NCBI GenBank assembly: GCA_003157715.1
Contig: PMKK01000049.1
Span: 1-6,211, forward strand
Reading direction: 5' to 3'
DNA from: Actinomycetota bacterium
GTDB lineage: Bacteria; Actinomycetota; Thermoleophilia; UBA2241
Length of the DNA: 6,211 bases
The position numbers were made by a program, and so were the translations under genes. The notes beneath the pieces were generated by a model. The model did not search any database and was not told where the DNA came from. It was given only the letters and a program-made list of their open reading frames with translations. Shown in pieces: positions 1-5,196 of this stretch (its first letter is position 1; each line of letters begins with the position of its first letter).

Positions 1-1
1 C

Positions 2-862
2 CTCTACACCTACCTCCACATGGCGGCGGACTACGCCCGTCAGCTGACCGACGGCATGCTGGCCGCCAAGATCCGCGGCATCGCCTTCGAGACGGTCGAG
101 TTCCCGAACGGCGCCCACCCGCTCCTGTTCCCGATGAGCGAGGTCGCCGGCAAGCTCGCCATCCAGGCCGGCGCCACTCACCTGCAGAAGAACAACGGCG
201 GCCGCGGCGTGCTTCTCGGCGGCGTCACCGGCGTACCGCAGGCCAAGGTCGTCGTCATCGGCGGCGGCACCGTCGGCGCCAACGCGGCCAAGGTGGCCGT
301 CGGTATCGGTGCCCGCACGGTCGTCATCGACAAGAGCGCCGAGCGTCTCACCTACCTCGACGACATCTTCGCCGGCCACATCGAGACCGTGCTCAGCACC
401 GAGGCCGCCGTCGAGGCCGAGATCGCCGACGCCGACCTCGTCGTCGGCGCGGTCCTCCTGCCGGGTGGCGCGCAGACCCCGCACCTCATCAAGAAGAGCA
501 TGCTCAAGAACATGATGCCGGGTTCGGTGCTCGTCGACGTCGCCATCGACCAGGGCGGCTGCTTCGAGACCTCCAAGCCCACCACGCACACCGAGCCGAC
601 CTACGTGATCGACGGCGTCATCCACTACTGCGTCGCCAACATGCCCGGCGCCGTGGCTCGTACCTCCACCATGGCCCTCGCCGGCGCGACGCTGCCCTAT
701 GGCCTCGCCATCGCCAACAAGGGCTTCGAGAAGGCCGTCGCCGACGACGCGGCGCTGGCGCTCGGCGTCAACGTCTATCGTGGTCTGCTGACGATCCCGT
801 CGGTCGCCACCGCCCACGGCCTGAAGTACACCCCGCTGGCCGACGCCCTCAAGAGCGCCTGA
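2..862 (+). CDS. ald: Alanine dehydrogenase, 5'-truncated by window edge
   Basis: NAD-dependent L-alanine dehydrogenase catalyses the reversible oxidative deamination of alanine to pyruvate and ammonia in the cytoplasm. The reading frame is open from base 2, so the ATG at 20 is internal and not the start. The first codons read LYTYLHMAAD, matching the family's conserved segment whose histidine (codon 17-19) is the catalytic His near residue 95. Roughly 90 N-terminal residues, including the substrate-binding Arg and Lys, therefore lie outside the window. Visible in order are GRGVLLGGVTGV, the Rossmann motif VVVIGGGTVGANAAK (about 250-294), VDVAIDQGGCFE with the catalytic Asp at 548-550, PTTHTEPTYV, HYCVANMPGAV.RTST and ATLPYGLA. 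The C-terminus is of normal family length and ends at TGA 860-862. Small departures from the usual consensus are LLPGGAQTPHLI, where LIPGAKAPKLV is typical, and AVART in place of AVPRT. The family assignment is very secure; the preference for alanine follows from these motifs. Confidence 0.96.
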   Translation, partial: LYTYLHMAADYARQLTDGMLAAKIRGIAFETVEFPNGAHPLLFPMSEVAGKLAIQAGATHLQKNNGGRGVLLGGVTGVPQAKVVVIGGGTVGANAAKVAVGIGARTVVIDKSAERLTYLDDIFAGHIETVLSTEAAVEAEIADADLVVGAVLLPGGAQTPHLIKKSMLKNMMPGSVLVDVAIDQGGCFETSKPTTHTEPTYVIDGVIHYCVANMPGAVARTSTMALAGATLPYGLAIANKGFEKAVADDAALALGVNVYRGLLTIPSVATAHGLKYTPLADALKSA

Positions 863-885
863 CGGCAGCGGCAGACTGAGACATC

Positions 886-913
886 GCCGGCCGGGCCCCT
901 GGGCCCGGCCGGT
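886..913 (+). terminator. GC-only terminator-like hairpin after ald
   Basis: A perfect 12-bp inverted repeat (887-898 against 901-912) surrounds a 2-nt centre, with a G-T pair possible at 886/913. Sterically this gives an 11-bp stem with a 4-nt loop made almost entirely of G-C pairs. It starts 24 nt after the ald stop codon, where a terminator is expected. The bases after it (TCACAACGG) contain no T-tract, so it is not a canonical intrinsic terminator. It may act as a tract-less terminator, an RNA-stabilising 3' end, or a Rho-assisted site. Confidence 0.65.
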
Positions 914-929
914 CACAACGGCAGACCTT

Positions 930-987
930 GCGCCGCCCGGCGACGTGGTGAATCCTTTGCATGGGGACCACGAGCGCCGGGCGGCGC
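930..987 (+). promoter_or_regulatory. Large stem-loop upstream of the AOR gene
   Basis: A 13-bp perfect inverted repeat (930-942 against 975-987) continues inward, after a small asymmetric bulge (A943 opposite A973-G974), into six more pairs (944-949 against 967-972). A 17-nt loop remains at 950-966. The total is 19 base pairs, ending 60 nt before the AOR start codon at 1048. It is separate from the ald terminator hairpin at 886-913. No poly-T run follows it, so terminator function is not obvious. If transcription of the AOR gene begins upstream of it, it would form a leader structure. Whether it is regulatory is inference; the pairing is read directly from the sequence. Confidence 0.55.
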
Positions 988-1033
988 TTCGCGTTCCCTG
1001 TTTCGCGGCTCGTGCTCGGACCGATTCGGCGTC

Positions 1034-1041
1034 GGAAAGGA
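1034..1041 (+). promoter_or_regulatory. Shine-Dalgarno of the AOR gene, decides the start
   Basis: GGAAAGGA lies 6 nt before the ATG at 1048. The earlier in-frame ATG at 961 would add 29 residues that do not resemble the family, has no such site, and lies inside the loop of the stem-loop at 930-987. This supports 1048 as the start. Confidence 0.8.
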
Positions 1042-1047
1042 CAAGGC

Positions 1048-2793
1048 ATGGGAGATCTGCTCAGGATCGACCTCACCTCGCGGACCGTGACCGAAGAGAC
1101 GATCGCGCCCGGACTGCTTCGCGAGTGGATCGGCGGCAAGGGCATCGGTACCCGCTACCTGGCCGACGAAGTCGGCCCCGGCGTCGAGCCGCTCGGGCCG
1201 GCCAACAAGCTCATCTTCGTCAACGGGCCGATCACCGGCACCACCATGTTCGGCAGCAACCGCTACGGCCTGCACTTCGCCTCGCCGCTGACCGGCGGGT
1301 ACGGCGAGTGCACCTCGGGCGGCCACGTCGCGCCGCAGTTCGCGCGCACGGGCTACCGGGTGGTGATCGTCGAGGGCGCCGCCGACACGCCCGTCTACAT
1401 CGAGGTGTCCGAGGCCGGCGGCGCGATCCATGCCGCCGACGAGTTCTGGGGTCTCGACACCTACAAGGCCGAAGAGGCCCTGGTCGGCCGCCACAAAGAG
1501 CAGTGGCCCAAGGCGCAGGCCTGCGTCATCGGTCCGGCCGGCGAAAAGCTCGTGCGCTTCGCCTGCATCGAAAACAACAAGTGGCACAGCCTCGGGCGCG
1601 GCGGCTCCGGCGCCGTGATGGGCTCGAAGAAGCTCAAGGGCATCGTCTTTCACGGCGACCGCAAGGTCGAGCCGGCCCGCCCCGAGCGCTTCAAGGAGCT
1701 CGTCAGGGACATGGCCGCTCGCAGCAAGGACGACGCCGGCGTGGCCGCCTACCGGCGCGGCGGCACGGTCAACATGGTGCGCCTGTTGAACGGCGCCAAC
1801 GCGTTTCCGACGCGCTACTGGCGCAAGGGCCATCTCGACGATTTCGAGCCCCTGACGACCGAGGCCATGATCGAGGGCTACCTCGAGCACAACAACGTCT
1901 GCCCGCCCTGTCTGCTGCAGTGCGTCAAGCACAACGTCATCCGCGAAGGTCCGCACGCCGGGCTCGAGATCGACGGCCCCGAGTACGAGACGCTCTACGT
2001 GTTCGGAGGGCTGTGCGAGATCGTCGACTTCGGCCAGGTCATGCGTCTCAACGACATCTGCGACCGGTTGGGGGTCGACACCATGACGGCCGGCAACCTC
2101 TGCGGCCTCGCCATCGAAGCCTCGCGACGCGGCCTGATCGACCTGGGTCTCGACTTCGGCGACGCCGATGGCGTGGCCGCGTTCCTCGAGTCGATGTGCC
2201 TGCGCGAGGGGCTCGGCGACCTGTTTGCCGACGGCGTCCTGCGGGTCGAAAAGGAGCTGGGGCTCAAGGGCGTGGCCGTCCACGTGAAGGGCATGGAGCC
2301 GGCCGGCTACGATCCGCGCACGCTCAAGGGCATGGGGCTCGGCTTTGCCGTCACCGCGCGCGGCGCCTGCCACCTGCGGGCCACGTTCTACAAGGCCGAG
2401 CTCGCCGGTTTCAGCGACCCCCAGGTCCTCGAGGGAAAGTCCGCGGTCTACGTCGACTGGGAAGACCGGCTCTGCATCATGGACACGCTCATCTACTGCC
2501 GGTTCTACCGCGATCTCGTGCCCTGGCCCTACATCACCGATGTCCTGAACGCGGCGCTCGGCACCGACTACACGGTCGACGAGCTGCACGCCGTGGCCAA
2601 CCGCATCATCACCGAGACCCACCGCTTCAACGACGCTCGGGGCGTCACGGCGGGCACCGGCGAGAAGCTGCCGGCTTGGATCACCGAACGTCCGACCGAC
2701 GACGAGCAGCACTCGACGCTCACGCAGGCCGAGATGGACGTCATGCTGGGCGACTACTACGAGCTGCGCGGCTGGGGAGCGCCGGCGAAGTAG
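1048..2793 (+). CDS. Aldehyde:ferredoxin oxidoreductase family protein (W/Mo-bis-pterin, 4Fe-4S)
   Basis: AOR-family enzymes oxidise aldehydes to acids (or run in reverse) using ferredoxin, a bis-pterin tungsten or molybdenum centre and one [4Fe-4S] cluster. The 581-aa product is close to the roughly 605 aa of Pyrococcus furiosus AOR. The N-terminal domain shows WIGGKGIGTRYL (27-38), GPITGT (60-65), the SPLTGGYGE segment (79-87) and GRGGSGAVMGSKKLKGI (183-199). Cluster ligands are C285-x2-C288-x3-C292 plus distal C484 in DTLIYC. The pterin-contacting D-x-x-G-x-D motif is D339-R-L-G-V-D344; the second copy, DTLIYC, has Ile in the usual Gly place. GPEYET (E312/E314) and RGACHLR (H442) match conserved active-site segments. 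All expected cofactor residues are present, so the enzyme looks functional. The substrate cannot be read from sequence: the AOR, FOR, GAPOR and WOR subfamilies share these motifs. No MoaD-like or ferredoxin-like partner gene adjoins it. It is probably transcribed alone. Confidence 0.95.
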   Translation: MGDLLRIDLTSRTVTEETIAPGLLREWIGGKGIGTRYLADEVGPGVEPLGPANKLIFVNGPITGTTMFGSNRYGLHFASPLTGGYGECTSGGHVAPQFARTGYRVVIVEGAADTPVYIEVSEAGGAIHAADEFWGLDTYKAEEALVGRHKEQWPKAQACVIGPAGEKLVRFACIENNKWHSLGRGGSGAVMGSKKLKGIVFHGDRKVEPARPERFKELVRDMAARSKDDAGVAAYRRGGTVNMVRLLNGANAFPTRYWRKGHLDDFEPLTTEAMIEGYLEHNNVCPPCLLQCVKHNVIREGPHAGLEIDGPEYETLYVFGGLCEIVDFGQVMRLNDICDRLGVDTMTAGNLCGLAIEASRRGLIDLGLDFGDADGVAAFLESMCLREGLGDLFADGVLRVEKELGLKGVAVHVKGMEPAGYDPRTLKGMGLGFAVTARGACHLRATFYKAELAGFSDPQVLEGKSAVYVDWEDRLCIMDTLIYCRFYRDLVPWPYITDVLNAALGTDYTVDELHAVANRIITETHRFNDARGVTAGTGEKLPAWITERPTDDEQHSTLTQAEMDVMLGDYYELRGWGAPAK

Positions 2794-2830
2794 GGCGAAG
2801 CAGCGGGGCGCCGAAGCGGCCGCTTGCCTG

Positions 2831-2877
2831 ACGGAGCGGCGACTTTACGGAGCGGCGTCTACCTGACGTAGCGGCGC
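2831..2877. repeat. Three short imperfect direct repeats (ACGGAGCGGCG)
   Basis: The unit ACGGAGCGGCG occurs at 2831-2841 and 2847-2857, with a one-base variant (ACGTAGCGGCG) at 2866-2876. Start-to-start spacings are 16 and 19 nt. The first two copies lie in the gap between the convergent AOR and membrane-protein genes, apart from an overlap of the second with nothing coding; the third encodes the last residues of the minus-strand protein (RRYVR). They may be remnants of a local duplication. No T-tailed hairpin serving either convergent gene was found in the gap, only the 12-bp palindrome at 2814-2825. Confidence 0.5.
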
Positions 2878-3185
2878 AGGGTGCGCCAGCGGCCCGACGT
2901 CTCCTGCATGGCCTGCATGAGCACCGCCACGCGGGCGATCGAGCCCTGCAGGTCGGCCAGACGCTCGCTCAGGCTCTCACCCTTCTCGCCCAGCGTGGCC
3001 GCCTTCTGGGCGGCAAGGTCGGCGCGCCGGGCAAGTCCGTCGGCCAGGGGCAGCAGCTCCGCCTGCGCCCGCCGGACCGTCTTGAACAACCGGAAAGCGC
3101 GCACGGCGAGCGGCAGCGCCGCGATGAGCGCGCCGACCACGACAACGCCGAGGATGATGAGAAGTACCATGCCGTTCATGACCAC
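2859..3185 (-). CDS. Small single-span membrane protein with helical/coiled-coil tail, function unknown
   Basis: I do not recognise a named family. The 108-aa product begins with one hydrophobic helix (about residues 5-28, rich in Val, Ile, Leu, Ala), followed by a basic stretch (RAFRLFKTVRR). By the positive-inside rule this places the C-terminus in the cytoplasm. Residues about 38-95 are Ala/Leu/Glu/Gln/Arg-rich, lack proline apart from one early residue, and look like a long amphipathic helix or coiled coil (AELLPLADGLARRADLAAQK onward). The end is basic. The chosen start is GTG at 3185, with AGGGA (3196-3200 on the complement) 10 nt upstream; the ATG at 3179 is an alternative two residues in. 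It follows the NlpC/P60 gene on the same strand after 82 nt, so co-transcription and a cell-envelope role are plausible but inferred. It resembles DUF948-type proteins in architecture only. Confidence 0.72.
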   Translation of the reverse strand: MVMNGMVLLIILGVVVVGALIAALPLAVRAFRLFKTVRRAQAELLPLADGLARRADLAAQKAATLGEKGESLSERLADLQGSIARVAVLMQAMQETSGRWRTLRRYVR

Positions 3186-3267
3186 TTGCAGTCTATCCCT
3201 TCGGGCCGTGTCAGGAACAGGTGGACGTACGGCCGGTCGGCGGTGGCGCGGCGGCCGGCCTCGCGTT

Positions 3268-4482
3268 TCAGGGTAGGCGCAGCGCGTAGCGACGGCAGGC
3301 CGTCGGCGTCTCGAAGTCGGAGAGGCGGGCGACCTTGACGACGTCGCCGGTGTGGGGCGCTTCGACGACGAGGCCGTTGGCGATGTAGATGACCACGTGG
3401 TGGATGGGAGCGCCGAAGAACACGAGGTCGCCCGGTTCGAGCTGCGACTCGGACACCGCCGTGCCCATCTGGGCCTGGTAGGCGGCGAAGTGCGGCAGCG
3501 TGACTCCGTAGCGCGCGAAGACGTAGAGCACGAGGCCCGAGCAGTCGAACCCGCTCGGCGAAGCGCCGCCCCAGACGTAGGGCACGCCGAGGAACTTGAG
3601 GGCGGCGCGGACCACGCCGATCTGGGCCGGCGTGCCGTTGATCGTGCCGATGTGGGCGAGGGCCGCGCTGCCGAGGTGGGCCGAGGACCGCGAGGCGAGC
3701 CGGGCGCGCTGGGCGAGGATCTTCTTTATGTGACCGTTGAGGCCGTCGAGGATGGCCTGGCGCTCGGCCAGACGGTCTTCGATGGCCAGGCGCTCGGCGT
3801 CGACGCGCTGCCGCGCGACCATGGCCTGGTCGCGTTTGGCGGCAAACGACGTCTGCAAGGCGTTGACCTTCTTGACCGTGGCCAGAAAACCGTCGCGGAG
3901 CTGGCGGTCCTGCTGGTTCAGACGCTTGAGCAGCTCGAGACGCGAGGCGGCGTCGGTAAGGCTGCCGCCGTTCAGGAGCTCGTCGAGCAGACCGTAGTCG
4001 CCCATCTTGTACATCCACGCGAGGTGCGAGCCCAGGGCGGCCTGCTGCTGGGCGAGGTCGGTCTGGCTTTGCGCGAGTTCCAGACGGATCTGGCTGAGCT
4101 GATCGTCTACGGCGCCGAGCTGCGACTGCGCCTGGTCCCAGTCTTCGATGACGATCTCGAGACGGTCGTCGAGGGCGGCCACCTGCTTCTGGGCCTTGTC
4201 GGCGGCCTGCTGCAGCCCGGCGAGGCTGGTCACCTGTTTGGAGGCGACGATCACCTTGGGACTCGCGGCGGCACGCCCTCCGCACAGCCCGGCGAGGCAG
4301 GCGGCGAGGGCGCAGGCCAGCAGAGTGGCCAGGACGAGCCGGCGCCGGCGGTGGGGCACCGCCGGGCACGCCGCCGGGCACGCCGCGGCGCGGGCTGCCG
4401 GGTGCGGGTGGCACGTGTCGCCGGCCGGCGGCCGCGCGTGGCCCTGAGTCTGGGTGTCGTGGGATGCGTCCATGTCTGTCAT
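3268..4482 (-). CDS. Secreted coiled-coil NlpC/P60 (C40) peptidoglycan hydrolase, PcsB/CwlO-like
   Basis: This is a predicted extracellular endopeptidase that cleaves peptide stems of peptidoglycan. Residues 45-48 (RRRR) precede a hydrophobic export helix (about 49-67) with a likely signal-peptidase site near AAA-S (71-74). Residues about 83-265 form two coiled-coil stretches separated by YKMGDYGLLDELLNGGSLTD (158-177), the short hinge typical of PcsB/CwlO/RipA-type hydrolases. The C-terminal NlpC/P60 domain (about 286-404) carries GVPYVWGGASPSGFDCSGL with nucleophile C314, then H362 in IHHVVIYI and H377 in APHTG, a complete Cys-His-His triad. The stop is TGA at 3270-3268. The start is uncertain: ATG 4482 gives an unusually long 44-residue Cys/Pro/Ala-rich N-region and lacks a clear Shine-Dalgarno (leaderless translation is possible). 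ATG 4473, or GTG 4359 (residue 42, just before the arginines), would give a more ordinary signal peptide. In relatives FtsEX activates the coiled coil; no FtsEX gene lies in the window. It leads the pair with the membrane protein downstream. Confidence 0.93.
   Translation of the reverse strand: MTDMDASHDTQTQGHARPPAGDTCHPHPAARAAACPAACPAVPHRRRRLVLATLLACALAACLAGLCGGRAAASPKVIVASKQVTSLAGLQQAADKAQKQVAALDDRLEIVIEDWDQAQSQLGAVDDQLSQIRLELAQSQTDLAQQQAALGSHLAWMYKMGDYGLLDELLNGGSLTDAASRLELLKRLNQQDRQLRDGFLATVKKVNALQTSFAAKRDQAMVARQRVDAERLAIEDRLAERQAILDGLNGHIKKILAQRARLASRSSAHLGSAALAHIGTINGTPAQIGVVRAALKFLGVPYVWGGASPSGFDCSGLVLYVFARYGVTLPHFAAYQAQMGTAVSESQLEPGDLVFFGAPIHHVVIYIANGLVVEAPHTGDVVKVARLSDFETPTACRRYALRLP
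4361..4384. repeat. Two perfect 12-bp tandem repeats in the NlpC/P60 N-terminal coding region
   Basis: GCCGGGCACGCC occurs twice head to tail (4361-4372 and 4373-4384). On the complement it encodes the repeated residues around AACPAACPA in the N-terminal extension of the hydrolase. As 12 is a multiple of three, copy-number change would keep the frame. The repeat sits upstream of the alternative GTG start at 4359, so it may be non-coding if that start is used. Confidence 0.6.
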
Positions 4483-4547
4483 AAGTCTCTATCGGCCGCG
4501 GGGGCCACGCCTTGACCGGCGCGGCTCGCGGCGTGCGGCCGCGTGCC

Positions 4548-4577
4548 TTTACAGGCGCAGGGGCACGGCGGTATACT
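4548..4577 (+). promoter_or_regulatory. Sigma70/sigmaA-type promoter for tRNA-fMet
   Basis: TTTACA (4548-4553) and TATACT (4572-4577) match the -35 and -10 consensus at five of six positions each, with an 18-nt spacer. Transcription would begin near 4584, giving a leader of about 33 nt before the mature tRNA at 4617. This is a well-formed A/T-containing promoter in a very GC-rich setting and correctly oriented for a stable RNA gene. Confidence 0.7.
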
Positions 4578-4616
4578 TCCTGCCCCACTCAGGGAACATG
4601 GCCGGGTGGGAAGCGT

Positions 4617-4693
<77 letters not shown>

Positions 4694-4703
4694 AAGCCTT
4701 TCG

Positions 4704-4731
4704 GGGCGCCCGTTCGGGCGCCCTTCTTGTT
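4704..4731 (+). terminator. Intrinsic terminator after tRNA-fMet
   Basis: A perfect 8-bp stem GGGCGCCC (4704-4711) with loop GTTC pairs with the identical palindromic sequence at 4716-4723 and is followed by TTCTTGTT (4724-4731). It begins 10 nt after the tRNA CCA, has a U-rich tail and is a canonical Rho-independent terminator. It should insulate the tRNA from the DsrE-tilS unit. Confidence 0.88.
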
Positions 4732-4772
4732 GCGCCGATCAGCTCTGCCGGTTTTTCGCGCCGCTACCGGCG

Positions 4773-4778
4773 TACTAT
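4773..4778 (+). promoter_or_regulatory. Possible -10 element for the DsrE-tilS unit
   Basis: TACTAT resembles a -10 box and sits 45 nt before the DsrE start codon, downstream of the tRNA terminator, where a new promoter is needed. No good -35 hexamer lies at the right distance (only a T-run around 4752-4756). A small 5-bp hairpin (CGCCG-CTAC-CGGCG, 4759-4772) directly abuts it. Weakly supported. Confidence 0.35.
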
Positions 4779-4809
4779 GCTGACATGCGCACCGCTCTCG
4801 CAAGACGGC

Positions 4810-4815
4810 AAGGAG
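4810..4815 (+). promoter_or_regulatory. Shine-Dalgarno of the DsrE-family gene
   Basis: AAGGAG is a strong ribosome-binding site 7 nt before the ATG at 4823 and fixes the start of this short gene. Confidence 0.85.
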
Positions 4816-4822
4816 AAGCAGC

Positions 4823-5170
4823 ATGGTGACGACCGTGATCGTCAACGGCAGTCCGTACGGCAGCGAGCTGCCCTACAACGCCCTGCGCCTTGCCGGCGCG
4901 CTGCTCGTCAAGGAACACTGGGTCGAGGTGTTCTTCCTGGGTGACGGCGTGCACACGGCCCGTCGCGGCCAGGACCCTCGCGGCGCTCACTCCTCGCTCG
5001 AAGAGATGCTTGGAGAGCTGCTCGAAAAGGGCGCGTCGGTGACCCTCTGCGGGACCTGTTGTCAGACTCGCGGGATCACGCAGGCCGACGTCGTCGAAGG
5101 CGCCCGCCTCGGCACGATCCACGAGCTCGCCGACCTCGTCGCGCGCAGCGACCGGGTCGTGTCGTTCTAG
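4823..5170 (+). CDS. DsrE/DsrF-like family protein (putative sulfur-relay protein)
   Basis: The 115-aa length and fold signature fit the DsrE/YchN-like superfamily, small cytoplasmic proteins that include the sulfur carriers TusD and DsrE. The order is an N-terminal beta strand TTVIVNGSPYG, a helix with YNALRLAGALL, the strand VEVFFLGDGV (34-43), the segment SSLEEMLGELLEKGASVTLC and the cysteine motif C76-G-T-C79-C80-Q-T-R-G-I. The CGTC..RGI pattern is typical of DsrE-like proteins, with one of C79/C80 the probable persulfide-carrying position. The C-terminus (IHELADLVARSDRVVSF) is the usual closing helix and strand. ATG 4823 is supported by the Shine-Dalgarno at 4810-4815. tilS starts 26 nt downstream on the same strand, so the two are probably co-transcribed. 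The sulfur-transfer role is family-based. Many stand-alone DsrE-like proteins have no known substrate, and no DsrF/DsrH or TusBC partners are visible. Confidence 0.86.
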   Translation: MVTTVIVNGSPYGSELPYNALRLAGALLVKEHWVEVFFLGDGVHTARRGQDPRGAHSSLEEMLGELLEKGASVTLCGTCCQTRGITQADVVEGARLGTIHELADLVARSDRVVSF

Positions 5171-5196
5171 CCCTCTCGCGCCGCCGCGGGCAGCTC

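Noticed and set aside
961..1047. 29-residue N-terminal extension of the AOR protein
   Set aside because: No Shine-Dalgarno, the ATG lies in the loop of a stem-loop, and family members begin close to the LxRIDLT segment, which follows ATG 1048.
913..2712. Long 599-codon reading frame on the minus strand opposite the AOR gene
   Set aside because: It is a codon-phase shadow: GC-biased third positions keep the antisense frame open. The product has no recognisable domain, while the sense strand encodes a full set of AOR cofactor motifs.
945..2831. 628-codon plus-strand frame overlapping the AOR gene
   Set aside because: Arg/Ala-rich out-of-frame shadow without motifs, overlapping a confident CDS throughout.
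2794..2858. Possible bidirectional terminator between the convergent genes
   Set aside because: Only a loopless palindrome (AAGCGGCCGCTT, 2814-2825) and short imperfect pairings are present, with no T-tract on either strand.
3352..4515. 387-codon plus-strand frame opposite the NlpC/P60 gene
   Set aside because: Antisense codon-phase shadow with no domain signature.
4483..4547. Promoter for the minus-strand NlpC/P60 gene
   Set aside because: On the complement only weak matches occur (GTCAAG, 17 nt, GATAGA), too poor to call; leaderless initiation remains only a possibility.
3176..4588. 470-codon minus-strand frame overlapping the NlpC/P60 gene
   Set aside because: Arg/Pro-rich shadow frame; the true frame shows the catalytic Cys-His-His residues, coiled coil and export signal.
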